The translations under genes were made by a program, and so were the position numbers. Below are positions 25,649 to 34,417 of a DNA stretch of 64,000 bases, in pieces. The first letter of the stretch is position 1. The number at the start of each line of letters is the position of its first letter. This DNA is from Acidobacteriota bacterium (GTDB taxonomy: Bacteria; Acidobacteriota; Polarisedimenticolia; J045): contig JAGOJY010000021.1 in assembly GCA_017994815.1 (NCBI GenBank), positions 1 to 64,000 of the forward strand, read 5' to 3'. The notes beneath the pieces are model-generated. The model saw nothing but the letters and a program-made list of their open reading frames with translations. It did no database searches and was not told the origin of the DNA.

Positions 25649-25992
25649 TCCGCGATCTCGAGCCCCTCGAGCACGAGGTCGCGGCCGGCCGTGACGCTGC
25701 GCGATGCGGAACCGCAGGCGGGGCACGGCTGGTGCAGCGACTCGCTACCGGCGACCGCGCCGCAGGCGCAGCTCAGCACGAGCGGCTCGACCTGCAAGTC
25801 GACGCGGGCGCCCTCGGCGGGGCCGCCGCGGCCCATCACCTCGAGCGCGAAGCGCAGCGCCTCGGGGTCCACGCCGGAGAACTCGCCGACGCGCAACCGC
25901 AGCGACTCGATCCGCGCGTCCGGGCCACCGGCCTGCCGCGCGGCGGCCACCGCCTGCTCCAGGATCTCGATCGCGAGGCCGGCCTCGTGCAT
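25645..25992 (-). CDS. hypA: HypA-like hydrogenase nickel incorporation protein
   Basis: A 115-residue protein beginning MHE, where His2 and Glu3 are the nickel ligands of HypA. The zinc site is present as CAC and CPAC (SCACGAV and PCPACGS); the first pair is CxC rather than the usual CxxC. HypA delivers nickel to [NiFe] hydrogenase and sometimes urease. No hydrogenase, urease or other hyp gene is in the window, so its client lies elsewhere or it has another metal role. It lies 34 bases downstream of trxB on the same strand. Confidence 0.87.
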   Translation of the reverse strand: MHEAGLAIEILEQAVAAARQAGGPDARIESLRLRVGEFSGVDPEALRFALEVMGRGGPAEGARVDLQVEPLVLSCACGAVAGSESLHQPCPACGSASRSVTAGRDLVLEGLEIAD

Positions 25993-26026
25993 CGCGTGGT
26001 CGTCCGCCGGCCGCCCGCGGCGCCGG

Positions 26027-26971
26027 CTACTGGCCGCGGGACTCGAGCCAGCGCTCGGCGTCGATCGCCGCCATGCAGCCGGTGCCGGCGGCGGTGATCG
26101 CCTGGCGGTAGACCCAGTCCTGCACGTCGCCGCAGGCGAACACGCCCTCGACCGACGTTCGCGAGCTGCCGGGCTGCGTGATGAGGTAGCCGTTCTCGTT
26201 CATCTCGACCTGGCCGCGCAGGATCTGGGTGTTCGGCTGGTGCCCGATGGCGACGAACACGGCGCCGGCCGGGTACTCGTTGACCATGTCGGTCTTCAGG
26301 TTCCGCACCTTGATCCCGGTGACCTTGTGCACGCCGAGGATCTCCTCGACCGCGGAGTCCCAGAGGAAGCGGATCTTGGGGTTCGCGCGGGCGCGCTCCT
26401 GCATGGTGTGCGAGGCGCGCAGCTTGTCGCGCCGGTGGATCACCGTCACGCTGCTGCCGAAGCGCGTCAGGAAGACCGCTTCCTCCATCGCGGTGTCGCC
26501 GCCGCCGACGACGAAGATCTCCTGGTCGCGGAAGAAGAACCCGTCGCACGTCGCGCACATCGAAACGCCGTGGCCGAGCAGCGCCTCCTCGGACGGCAGC
26601 CCGAGCTTCTTGGCCGAGGCGCCGGTGGCCACGATCAGGGCCTCGGCCAGGACCTTGTCCCGGTTGTCCACCTGCACCTCGAACGGGTGCACGCGCAGGT
26701 TCACGGCCGTGGCCTGGCGCGACTCGAGCCTGGCGCCGAAACGGGCGCACTGGCGGCGCATCAGCTCCATCAGGTCCGGCCCGAGGACGCCCTCGGGAAA
26801 CCCGGGGAAATTCTCGACGTCGGTCGTGATCGTGAGCTGGCCGCCGGGCTGGATGCCCTCCAGAACCAGCGGCGCGAGGTTGGCCCGCGCGGCGTAGATG
26901 CCGGCCGTCAGGCCCGCGGGCCCGGAGCCGATGACCACGATCTTGTGCACGCCGTCTCTGGCTTCGTTCAC
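26027..26971 (-). CDS. trxB: Thioredoxin-disulfide reductase
   Basis: A 314-residue FAD/NADPH enzyme that keeps thioredoxin reduced. It has the FAD motif IGSGPAGLTAGIYAAR, active-site CATCDG, the NADPH motif VVGGGDTAMEEA and FACGDVQD near the C-terminus. Length is normal. The GTG at 26971 is the first start that includes the complete fold; a second GTG eight codons on is possible. It probably runs with hypA and follows the HAD gene by 67 bases. Confidence 0.95.
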   Translation of the reverse strand: MNEARDGVHKIVVIGSGPAGLTAGIYAARANLAPLVLEGIQPGGQLTITTDVENFPGFPEGVLGPDLMELMRRQCARFGARLESRQATAVNLRVHPFEVQVDNRDKVLAEALIVATGASAKKLGLPSEEALLGHGVSMCATCDGFFFRDQEIFVVGGGDTAMEEAVFLTRFGSSVTVIHRRDKLRASHTMQERARANPKIRFLWDSAVEEILGVHKVTGIKVRNLKTDMVNEYPAGAVFVAIGHQPNTQILRGQVEMNENGYLITQPGSSRTSVEGVFACGDVQDWVYRQAITAAGTGCMAAIDAERWLESRGQ

Positions 26972-27038
26972 CGTGGGAGCCTTGCCGCGGCGCCGGTGGG
27001 AGGCGCCGCCGGAGAAAGGAGAATTCTAGAGGGACGCC

Positions 27039-27776
27039 TCAGGTTTTTCCGCCACCGCGCCCCGGCCGCGCCGCGCGGCCCCGGGAGGGCCCGCGGCGCG
27101 CCGGCTCCACCAGCCGCCGCGCGAGCCCGCCGAGGTCCCGGAACCTCAGCGTCGCGGTGATCTCCTCCGGGAGCCCGCGGCCGTCCCGATCGACGTAGGC
27201 CCGCGGGATGCCGAGGTCCTCCACCGTCTGCAGGTCGAACTCGGGGGAGGCGGAAACGTGGAGCAGCTGCTCCTCGTCCAGCTCCATCTCGTGCAGCAAC
27301 GCGAGGAAGTGGTCGGGCTCGGGCTTGAACGAGCCGACGTGGTCGGACGAGATCGACTTGGCGACCGCGACGCCGAGCCGCGCGACGATTCGCCCAAGGT
27401 CCTCTGCGCCGGCGTTCGAGATCACGGCGATCGGCCAGCGCCCGGCGAGCGTCGCGAGCGCCGCGGGCGCGTCCGGGTACAGCGGCCACGACCCGCAGCT
27501 CGCCGCGACGCGCGCCGCCGCGTCGGCCGGGAGCTCCAGGCCGGCGGCCCGGCCCGCCTCGACGAGGCAGCCGGCGAGCAGGTCGCGGTGCGGGCGGAAC
27601 TCCTCCAGCTCTTCGAGCGCCTCCCACATGCGGTCGGCCAGCGCCCCGAGCAGCAGTTCGATGCGCGAGCCCGCGCCCGGGATCTCGCCGGCGAGCGCGG
27701 CGCGCAGGCCGGCCCGGGCATCGACCAGCGTTCCGAAGCAGTCGAACGAGATCACGCGGAACGGTGTCGCCGGCAC
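27039..27776 (-). CDS. HAD-superfamily hydrolase
   Basis: A 245-residue HAD hydrolase of the haloacid-dehalogenase-like branch. Motif I is ISFDCFGTLVD (nucleophile Asp, with FxGT in place of DxD), motif II VISNAG, motif III Lys in SFKPEPDHF and motif IV near YVDRDG. A long helical cap lies between motifs I and II (about residues 15-95). Likely a phosphatase or dehalogenase for a small molecule; the substrate is unknown. The GTG at 27776 is chosen because the preceding 16 codons from an alternative GTG at 27824 are low-complexity. Upstream is a strong inverted repeat in the divergent promoter region. Confidence 0.82.
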   Translation of the reverse strand: MPATPFRVISFDCFGTLVDARAGLRAALAGEIPGAGSRIELLLGALADRMWEALEELEEFRPHRDLLAGCLVEAGRAAGLELPADAAARVAASCGSWPLYPDAPAALATLAGRWPIAVISNAGAEDLGRIVARLGVAVAKSISSDHVGSFKPEPDHFLALLHEMELDEEQLLHVSASPEFDLQTVEDLGIPRAYVDRDGRGLPEEITATLRFRDLGGLARRLVEPARRGPSRGRAARPGRGGGKT

Positions 27777-27830
27777 TCGCGAACCTCCCCCGCGGACGGG
27801 GCCGGCTGCCTGGCATCGCTGCACAGGGGG

Positions 27831-27863
27831 CTAGTCTGGCACCGCACCGCCGTGCCAGAGTAG
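27831..27863. promoter_or_regulatory. 12-bp inverted repeat in divergent promoter
   Basis: CTAGTCTGGCAC at 27831-27842 and GTGCCAGAGTAG at 27852-27863 match in 11 of 12 positions around a nine-base spacer. It lies between the divergent HAD and receiver-DUF4388 genes, 27 bases before the latter's ATG. It could be a regulator operator or a leader hairpin. No T-run follows on either side. Confidence 0.55.
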
Positions 27864-27890
27864 CCTGTCCGACGAGAGGAACGCGACCTG

Positions 27891-28826
27891 ATGGCAGCCG
27901 AGGCTCCCGCGACCATCCTCGTCGCGGACGACAACCGGCCGGTGCGGGAGTTGCTCCGCGACACCTTCGCGGCCGCGGGCTTCCGCGTCCTCACCGCCGC
28001 GAACGGCCGCGAGGCGCTCGACCGCGTCGCCGAGGAGCGGCCGGACCTCGTCATCACCGACGTCGCGATGCCCGAGATGGACGGCTGGGCGCTGTGCGAG
28101 GCGCTGCAGGCCGACCCGCTCACGCGGGACCTGCCGCTGGTGTTCCTCGCCAGCCAGCGCGAGGTGCCGGACCGGCTGCGCGGGTTGCAGGGCGGAGCCT
28201 ACGACTACCTGTGCAAGCCGTTCTCGACCGAGGAACTGCTGGTCCGGGTGCGGCTGATCCTCGCCCGCACCCGGCTCGGCGTCGACGCCGGCGAGGGACC
28301 GCGGGCGCAGTTGTCCGGCCACACCAGCCACCTGCCGATCGCCGACCTGCTCCAGCTGCTGACCGTCAACGGCAAGACGGGTTGCCTGCGGCTGCGCGCG
28401 GCCGAACTCGGCCGGATCCACCTGCGCGAGGGCCGGATCATCGAGGCCTTCACCTCGCGGACGCGCGGGAAGAAGGCGCTGTACCGGATCATCGGCTGGA
28501 ACGACGCCGAGTTCCACTTCGACCCCGAGGACGACCCGCAGCTCACGGGCGAGCTGGGGCAGCCCGACCGGCTCGTGATGGACGCGCTGGTGGCGCTCGA
28601 CGAGATCAAGCGCGTCGCCGCGCAGCTCCCGTCGATCGACGCGCCGCTCGGCCGCGGTCCCGGTCCGGCGGAGACGCGCGACGCCGCCGAGGAAGACGTC
28701 GCGCGGCTGGCCGCCGCGGGGGCGAGCCTGCGCGAGCTGCTGGACGGCCTCGAGCGGACCGACGACGAGATCGCGCAGGCGCTCTTGCGCCTGCTCGAGC
28801 GCCAGGTCATCGCGCCGCGCCTTTGA
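27891..28826 (+). CDS. Response regulator with DUF4388 (PATAN-like) output
   Basis: A 311-residue protein. Residues 1-128 are a complete receiver: ADD near residue 12, phosphoacceptor Asp57 (VITDVAMPEMDG), switch Ser in FLAS and Lys in LCKPF. Residues about 145-270 are DUF4388: GHTSHLPIADLLQLLTVNGKTGCLRL, GRIHLREGRIIEA, ALYRIIGWNDAEFHF. Such proteins are frequent in Deltaproteobacteria, Acidobacteria and cyanobacteria and act by protein contact rather than DNA binding. The C-terminal 60 residues are helical. No kinase is adjacent. The ATG follows GAGAGGAACG. Confidence 0.92.
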   Translation: MAAEAPATILVADDNRPVRELLRDTFAAAGFRVLTAANGREALDRVAEERPDLVITDVAMPEMDGWALCEALQADPLTRDLPLVFLASQREVPDRLRGLQGGAYDYLCKPFSTEELLVRVRLILARTRLGVDAGEGPRAQLSGHTSHLPIADLLQLLTVNGKTGCLRLRAAELGRIHLREGRIIEAFTSRTRGKKALYRIIGWNDAEFHFDPEDDPQLTGELGQPDRLVMDALVALDEIKRVAAQLPSIDAPLGRGPGPAETRDAAEEDVARLAAAGASLRELLDGLERTDDEIAQALLRLLERQVIAPRL

Positions 28827-28865
28827 GCGCGAACCCGGGCCGCCCGCGGAGCTATCCTTCCGCAC

Positions 28866-30944
28866 GTGATCTCCACGGGTGACCGGCTGACCGTCGTGCG
28901 CGGGATCGGGCCGCGCTGGGCCGCCGAGCTGGCCGAGCGCGGCGTCGCCACGGTGGGCGACCTCCTGGCGCACCTGCCGTTCCGCTACGAAGACCGCCGC
29001 CGCCCGGCGCCGCTGTCGGAGGCGCGCCCGGGACAGCTGATCACCGCCGTCGGGACGATCCGCTCCGCGCTGCCCCTCTTCGCCCGCCGCGGCATGCAGA
29101 TCCTGACCGTGCTGATCGACGACGGCACGGCGGCGATCCCGCTGCGCTTCTTCAACCGCAACTACCTCGCGCAGTGGATGACGCCCGGCACCCGGCTGGT
29201 GGTGTACGGCGTGCCGAAGCTGCAGAAGGGGCTGCTCGAGCTGCCCTCGCCGGACTTCGACCTCGTGCGCCCGGGGGAGGACCCCGCCGCGGCGCTCGGC
29301 TGGCTGCCGGTGTACGAGAAGCTCGGCCCGCTCACGCCCAAGCGCGTGCGCGTCGCCGTGCGCACGGCGCTGGCCGGGCTGGGCGAGGTGGAGGACCCGT
29401 TCCCGCCGGAGGTCGTCGCCCGCCTCGGCCTGCCCGCGCGGCGCGAGTCGATCCTCGCGGTGCACCTGCCGCCTGCGGAGAGCGACGCCGAGGAACTGCT
29501 CGAGCACCGCACGCCCGGCCACCGCCGGATGGCGTTCGAGGAGTTCTTCCTGCTCGAACTGGGCCTCGCCGTACGCCGCGCCCGCCGCCGCGCCGAGCAG
29601 CGGCCGCACCGCTACGCGATCGACGAGGCGCTGCGGCGCAAGCTGGCCGACCTGCTGCCGTTCACGCTGACGGCGGCCCAGCACCGGGTGCTGCGCGAGA
29701 TCGGCGAGGACCTGCGCGCGCCGTGGCCGATGAACCGCCTCCTGATGGGGGACGTCGGCTCGGGCAAGACGGTCGTCGCGGCGCTGGCGATGATGGTCGC
29801 CGTCGAGAACGGCCGGCAGGCCGCGATCATGGCCCCGACCGAGATCCTGGCCCAGCAGCACGCCACGACGCTGCAGAAGCTCCTGCTCAAGGCCGGCCTG
29901 CGCGTCGAGTTGTTGACGGCTGGCCTGCCTGCGGCCCAGCAGCGCGAGACCCGCGCGAGGATCGCGTCGGGCCAGGCGCGGCTCGCGGTCGGGACCCACT
30001 CCCTGATCTCGGAGAGCGTGACGTTCCCGCGGCTCGGCATCATCGTCATCGACGAGCAGCAGCGGTTCGGCGTGCTGCAGCGCGCCGACATGGTGGCCAA
30101 GGCCGACCGGCCCGACGTGCTGGTCATGACCGCCACGCCGATCCCGCGGACGCTGGCGATGGTCCTGTACGGCGACCTCGACGTGTCGATCCTCGACGAG
30201 AAGCCGCCCGGCCGGCCGCCGATCAAGACGCACGTGCGCACCGCGGAGCAGCGCGAGCAGGTCTTCGAGGGACTCGAGCGCGCGCTGGCCGGGGGACGGC
30301 AGGTCTACGTCGTGCATCCCGCCGTGGAAGAGGGTCCGGCCGGGTTGCGCGCCGCCGAGCGCGGGTTGCGCGAGTACCGCGCGCGGTTCCCGCAGGCGCG
30401 CATCGCGATGGTCCACGGGCGGATGAAGTCCGCGGAGCGGCAGGCCAACCTCGACGCGTTCGCGGAAGGCGCGGTGCAGCTCCTCGTGGCGACGACCGTG
30501 ATCGAAGTCGGGATCGACGTCGCGGCGGCCTCGGTGATCGTCGTGGAGGACGCCGACCGCTTCGGGCTGGCGCAGCTGCACCAGCTGCGCGGGCGCGTCG
30601 GCCGCGGCGACCGTCGCTCCTACTGCGTTTTGATCGCGAGCGCGGACGCCGCGCCGGACGCGCTGTACCGGCTCAAAGTGCTGGAGGAGACGAGCGACGG
30701 CTTCCGCGTGGCCGAGCAGGACTTGCGGCTGCGCGGGGCGGGGGAGCTGGCGGGAACGGCGCAGTCCGGGGTGCCGTCGTTCCACGTCGCCGACATCGTG
30801 CGCCACCAGGACCTGCTGCTCGCGGCGCGCGAGGAGGCGTTCCGGATGGTCCAGGACCTCGGGGAGGCGGGTCTGCCGGTGACGCTGTTCGCCGAGGCGC
30901 TGCGGCGGTACGGCGAGAGGCTGCGCCTCGCGACCGTGGGCTGA
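28866..30944 (+). CDS. recG: ATP-dependent DNA helicase RecG
   Basis: A 692-residue helicase of normal length. It has a wedge OB-fold domain (about 60-160) and helicase motifs including Walker A GDVGSGKTV, the DEQQRFG box, TATPIPRTLA, ATTVIEVGIDV and QLRGRVGRG. RecG remodels stalled replication forks and branched recombination intermediates. It starts at GTG 28866, the first start with a complete N-terminal helix-hairpin region (VVRGIGPRWAAELAERGV). It converges with rpoZ, and both stops lie inside one palindrome. Confidence 0.97.
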   Translation: MISTGDRLTVVRGIGPRWAAELAERGVATVGDLLAHLPFRYEDRRRPAPLSEARPGQLITAVGTIRSALPLFARRGMQILTVLIDDGTAAIPLRFFNRNYLAQWMTPGTRLVVYGVPKLQKGLLELPSPDFDLVRPGEDPAAALGWLPVYEKLGPLTPKRVRVAVRTALAGLGEVEDPFPPEVVARLGLPARRESILAVHLPPAESDAEELLEHRTPGHRRMAFEEFFLLELGLAVRRARRRAEQRPHRYAIDEALRRKLADLLPFTLTAAQHRVLREIGEDLRAPWPMNRLLMGDVGSGKTVVAALAMMVAVENGRQAAIMAPTEILAQQHATTLQKLLLKAGLRVELLTAGLPAAQQRETRARIASGQARLAVGTHSLISESVTFPRLGIIVIDEQQRFGVLQRADMVAKADRPDVLVMTATPIPRTLAMVLYGDLDVSILDEKPPGRPPIKTHVRTAEQREQVFEGLERALAGGRQVYVVHPAVEEGPAGLRAAERGLREYRARFPQARIAMVHGRMKSAERQANLDAFAEGAVQLLVATTVIEVGIDVAAASVIVVEDADRFGLAQLHQLRGRVGRGDRRSYCVLIASADAAPDALYRLKVLEETSDGFRVAEQDLRLRGAGELAGTAQSGVPSFHVADIVRHQDLLLAAREEAFRMVQDLGEAGLPVTLFAEALRRYGERLRLATVG

Positions 30945-30958
30945 CGCGGTCGCGTCAG
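30941..30958. other. Palindrome across convergent stop codons (recG/rpoZ)
   Basis: CTGACGCG-GT-CGCGTCAG, an 8-bp perfect inverted repeat holding the recG TGA (30942-30944) and the rpoZ TGA on the other strand (30955-30957). It is nearly identical to the sequence at 25632-25648. Confidence 0.5.
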
Positions 30959-31257
30959 GCGCCGCTCGAGGGCGTCGGGTTCTCGCCGGGCGAGAACGCC
31001 TCGGAGTACAGCGGCTCCTCGTTTTCCTCGACCTGCGGCTCGCCGACCAGCTGCACCGTGCGCTGGGACTCGTCGATCTCGATGCGGTCCTCGAGGATCT
31101 CCTCGAACACCGCGTCGATCTTGGACATCCCCGGGCGGGTCTCGACCAGGGGCTGCGCGCCGGCGACCAGGTTCTCCCAGCGCCGGGCGACGATCGTGGT
31201 CAGGAGGAAACGATTCGGGATCTTGAGCAGGGCTTCTTCGATCGGTTTGGTGGCCAA
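30955..31257 (-). CDS. rpoZ: RNA polymerase omega subunit
   Basis: A 100-residue protein with the omega core: KIPNRFLLTTIVARRWENLVAGAQPLVE and KIDAVFEEILEDRIEI, which contacts the beta' C-terminus and aids RNA [18 protein letters not shown]. An acidic tail follows. No ATG or GTG fits; TTG at 31257 is the start, with GGAG about nine bases before it. It lies 121 bases downstream of rho on the same strand. Confidence 0.88.
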   Translation of the reverse strand: MATKPIEEALLKIPNRFLLTTIVARRWENLVAGAQPLVETRPGMSKIDAVFEEILEDRIEIDESQRTVQLVGEPQVEENEEPLYSEAFSPGENPTPSSGA

Positions 31258-31378
31258 GGCTGTGCTTGCTCCGTTCGCCGGCCGGTCGGCCAGCGCGGTG
31301 ATCTTACATGAACCTGCCGCCCGTGCACCCCGGGCCGGCTGCGGGCCCCGACAAGAACCGGCCGGCGGGCCGCCCGGG

Positions 31379-32683
31379 TCAGCCGCCCTCGCGCATCATG
31401 CGGATGAAGTCCTTGTTGTTGCGCGTCTTGGCCAGCCGGTCCAGGAGCAGCTCCATCGCCTCCATGCTGTTCATTTGGGTCAGGACCTTGCGCAGGATCC
31501 AGACCGCGTTGAGGGTGTCCGGCTCGAGCAGCAGCTCTTCCTTGCGGGTGCCGGAACGCGTGATGTCGAAGGCCGGGAACACGCGCCGGTCGGCGAGCCG
31601 CCGGTCGAGGTGCAGCTCCATGTTCCCGGTGCCCTTGAACTCCTCGAAGATCACCTCGTCCATGCGCGAGCCGGTGTCGATCAGCGCGGTGGCGATGATC
31701 GTCAAGGAGCCGCCCTCCTCCAGGTTGCGCGCCGCCCCGAAGAAGCGCTTCGGTCGCTGCAGCGCGTTGGAGTCGAGACCGCCGGACAGGACCTTGCCCG
31801 ACGGCGGCTGGACCGCGTTGTGCGCCCGCGCGAGGCGCGTGATCGAGTCGAGCAGGATCACGACGTCCTTGCCGTACTCGATCTTGCGCTTGGCCTTCTC
31901 GATCACCATGTCGGCGACCTGCACGTGGCGCGAGGCCGGCTCGTCGAAGGTGGAGCTGATCACCTCGCCCTGGACCGTGCGCTTCATGTCGGTCACTTCC
32001 TCGGGGCGCTCGTCGATCAGGAGGACGATCAGCGTGACCTCGGGGTGATTGGCGGTGATCGAGTTGGCGATCGCCTGCAGCAGCATCGTCTTGCCGGTGC
32101 GCGGGGCGGCGACGATCAGGCCGCGCTGGCCCTTGCCGACCGGGGTCAGGAGGTCCATGACGCGCCCGGTCAGGTTCTCGGCCGTGGTCTCGAGCGTGAT
32201 CTGGTCGAGCGGGTAGAGCGGCGTCAGGTTCTCGAAGAAGATCCGCTCGCGCGATTTCTCCGGGTCTTCGCCGTTGATCGCCTCGACCTTGATCAGGGCG
32301 AAGTACTTCTCGTCGTCCTTGGGGTGCCGGACCTGCCCGGCGACGGTGTCGCCCGTCAACAGGGCGAAGCGGTTGATCTGCGACGGCGAGACGTAGATGT
32401 CGTCCGGGCCGGGGAGGTAGTTGTACTCGGACGAGCGCAGGAACCCGTACCCCTCGGGCAGGATCTCGAGCACGCCCTCGGCGAAGACGAGTCCCCGCCG
32501 CTCGGTCTGCGCGCGCAGGATCTGGAAGATCAACTCCTGCTTCCGCAGCCCGGAGATGCCGGTAAGTTCCAGCGAGCGCGCGAGCGAGGCCAGTTCCTCG
32601 ATGCGCATCCGGGCGAGTCGGTTCAACGAGAACGACTCGGCCTTCTCGTTCGTGCCTGGCCCGCCGGTGGTGCTGTTGGGCAT
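31379..32683 (-). CDS. rho: Transcription termination factor Rho
   Basis: A 434-residue hexameric RNA helicase. It has an N-terminal Rho-N helical domain ([18 protein letters not shown]), a cold-shock-like RNA-binding domain ([24 protein letters not shown]), P-loop [14 protein letters not shown], Walker [17 protein letters not shown] and the Q/R loops ([25 protein letters not shown]). Length is close to the standard 420 residues. Given how few T-run terminators are visible in this window, Rho is probably important for ending transcripts here. Confidence 0.98.
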   Translation of the reverse strand: MPNSTTGGPGTNEKAESFSLNRLARMRIEELASLARSLELTGISGLRKQELIFQILRAQTERRGLVFAEGVLEILPEGYGFLRSSEYNYLPGPDDIYVSPSQINRFALLTGDTVAGQVRHPKDDEKYFALIKVEAINGEDPEKSRERIFFENLTPLYPLDQITLETTAENLTGRVMDLLTPVGKGQRGLIVAAPRTGKTMLLQAIANSITANHPEVTLIVLLIDERPEEVTDMKRTVQGEVISSTFDEPASRHVQVADMVIEKAKRKIEYGKDVVILLDSITRLARAHNAVQPPSGKVLSGGLDSNALQRPKRFFGAARNLEEGGSLTIIATALIDTGSRMDEVIFEEFKGTGNMELHLDRRLADRRVFPAFDITRSGTRKEELLLEPDTLNAVWILRKVLTQMNSMEAMELLLDRLAKTRNNKDFIRMMREGG

Positions 32684-32805
32684 GGGACGTGCCTCTGCGA
32701 TCGGATAAGGGCGTCCGCGAAACCGGTCCGGGAGGTTGTGCCACGGGGGATTTCGGGGGAGGCGGAGAGTCTAGGAGCCGCTCCCGGCCAGTGTCAAACG
32801 CCCCG

Positions 32806-34413
32806 CTAGAACCCGCCGGCGGTCAGGACCGAGAACTCCCAGCCCCGGCCGTCCGCGACCCCGTTCGGGTCCAGGGGGTACGCCACGTTGAAGTGGATCG
32901 TCGTCGCGCCCGAGGAGCGCAGAAGCTGGGCCCGCAGGCCGACCCCGATGTCCGGGTGGATCTCGGCCCACGAGAGCGGGCGGTCCTCGTCCCACGCGCC
33001 ACCCGCCTCGAAGAACGAAACCAGGCCGAACCGCAGCAGGTGGAACGCTTCCCACGGCGCGAAGTACCGGTGCTCGACCTTCGCCAGCAGCATGTCCGAG
33101 CCGGAGAACTCGCGCGAGGGGTAGCCCCGCAGCCCGGTGTCGCCACCGAGCAGGTGACGGTCCGGACCCGGGATGCGGCTGCCGTGCGCGGCCGTCGCGG
33201 CGAACACGAGCGTGTGCCGGAACGCGAGCCGGCGGTAACACTCCGCGTCGAGGCGCGTGGACGAGGCGAACCACGTCGATTCGACGTTGCGCAAGACCTG
33301 CGAGGCGTCGAGGACGAAGAACGTGCCGTCGCCGACCTCGAAGCCGTGCCGCGCGACCGCGGAGAACTCGCCGCCGCCGTCCTCGCTGACCCCCGGGATG
33401 GCGACTTTCGCCGTGGCCTGCAGCGTCGTTCCCAGGTCGAAGTCCTCGATTCGGCGCGCGGACAGGTAGTGGTAGACGCGACGGTAGTCGATCCGCTGCC
33501 ACTGCAGCGTGCCTTCCAGCATCGTGAGGTCGCTGTCCGGCGGCTTGAAGCCCGGGACGTCCTTGCGCCGGTACGTCCAGTCCTCCGCCCGGCGGCTGAG
33601 CCCGGCATACCAGCGGAACACCTGGTTGCCGCGCAACCCGAACGGGGCCATGCCCAGCCGGATCCAGTCGTCTTCCCGGTCGAGTTCCCAGCGCGCGACC
33701 TCGTCGCCGCCGTCGTACACCTTGCGGTCGGCGAGCTGCGAAGTGAAACCGAAATCGGCCGAGCGCGAGGCCTCCAGCCGCCAGAACGGCAGCGCGATGC
33801 GGCCGTGGTTCAGGTGCCCGTCCGAGTTGTCGGCCATGTCGGCCTCGAACACCCAGCGCGAGCCGAGCACCGACGGGTCGCGGAACTGGAACAGGCTCTC
33901 GGTGCGGTCCTGGTCCTTCGAGCGTTCCCAGGCCAGCGTCGTCCCCGTCCCGAGCAGGTTGTTCTCCAGCACCTTGAACGTGGACTCCGAGGCGCCGCCC
34001 TGGTGCTTGAACGAAACCCTCGCGCGCGTCGACCACGCGTCGCGCACCCGGACCAGCACCGTGACGTCGTGGCCGTCGCGGTAATCGGCCTCGACCCAGG
34101 CGTCCTGGATGAAGCCGTAGGAGCGCAGCGTGCGCTCGGCCTCGCGCAGGCGCTCCGGGTCGCACGGCTCGCCTTCCTTGACCGTCAGCAGCGAGCGCAC
34201 CGTGCCGAGTCGCGTCTGCATCGGGGAGTGCAGCTTGTTGACCAGGCGGAAGAACGGCTTGTTCTCGCCGGGCACCGCCGGGTCGAACACCGGGACGCGC
34301 TCGATGACGATCCGCGCGATGACGTCGCCGGGCTGGCAGAGCTGCGGGGAGGCCTGGCCGCGCGAGACCACGACGGCGCACGTCAGCCAGCCGGCGATGA
34401 CCCAGCGCCGCAC
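32806..34413 (-). CDS. Omp85/BamA-like outer-membrane protein with one POTRA-like domain
   Basis: A 535-residue exported protein. A signal peptide (VIAGWLTCAVVVSRGQAS) precedes a POTRA-like region (about 35-125, with LREAERTLRSYGFIQDAWVEADYRDG) and a 16-strand-type beta barrel ending in a C-terminal Phe (SVLTAGGF). The surface-antigen motif GGDTGLRGYPSREFSG corresponds to the conserved (V/I)RG(Y/F) loop. It may insert or export outer-membrane proteins, but is shorter than BamA (five POTRAs) and more like TamA or patatin-associated barrels. The GTG at 34413 is preferred because it opens the signal peptide; an upstream TTG at 34449 overlaps the previous gene. It lies downstream of cutA and the degenerate phosphoesterase. 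Confidence 0.85.
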   Translation of the reverse strand: MRRWVIAGWLTCAVVVSRGQASPQLCQPGDVIARIVIERVPVFDPAVPGENKPFFRLVNKLHSPMQTRLGTVRSLLTVKEGEPCDPERLREAERTLRSYGFIQDAWVEADYRDGHDVTVLVRVRDAWSTRARVSFKHQGGASESTFKVLENNLLGTGTTLAWERSKDQDRTESLFQFRDPSVLGSRWVFEADMADNSDGHLNHGRIALPFWRLEASRSADFGFTSQLADRKVYDGGDEVARWELDREDDWIRLGMAPFGLRGNQVFRWYAGLSRRAEDWTYRRKDVPGFKPPDSDLTMLEGTLQWQRIDYRRVYHYLSARRIEDFDLGTTLQATAKVAIPGVSEDGGGEFSAVARHGFEVGDGTFFVLDASQVLRNVESTWFASSTRLDAECYRRLAFRHTLVFAATAAHGSRIPGPDRHLLGGDTGLRGYPSREFSGSDMLLAKVEHRYFAPWEAFHLLRFGLVSFFEAGGAWDEDRPLSWAEIHPDIGVGLRAQLLRSSGATTIHFNVAYPLDPNGVADGRGWEFSVLTAGGF

Positions 34414-34417
34414 GAGG

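Noticed and set aside
25645..25992. A hydrogenase maturation locus
   Set aside because: Only hypA is present; neighbours are cell-wall and thioredoxin genes.
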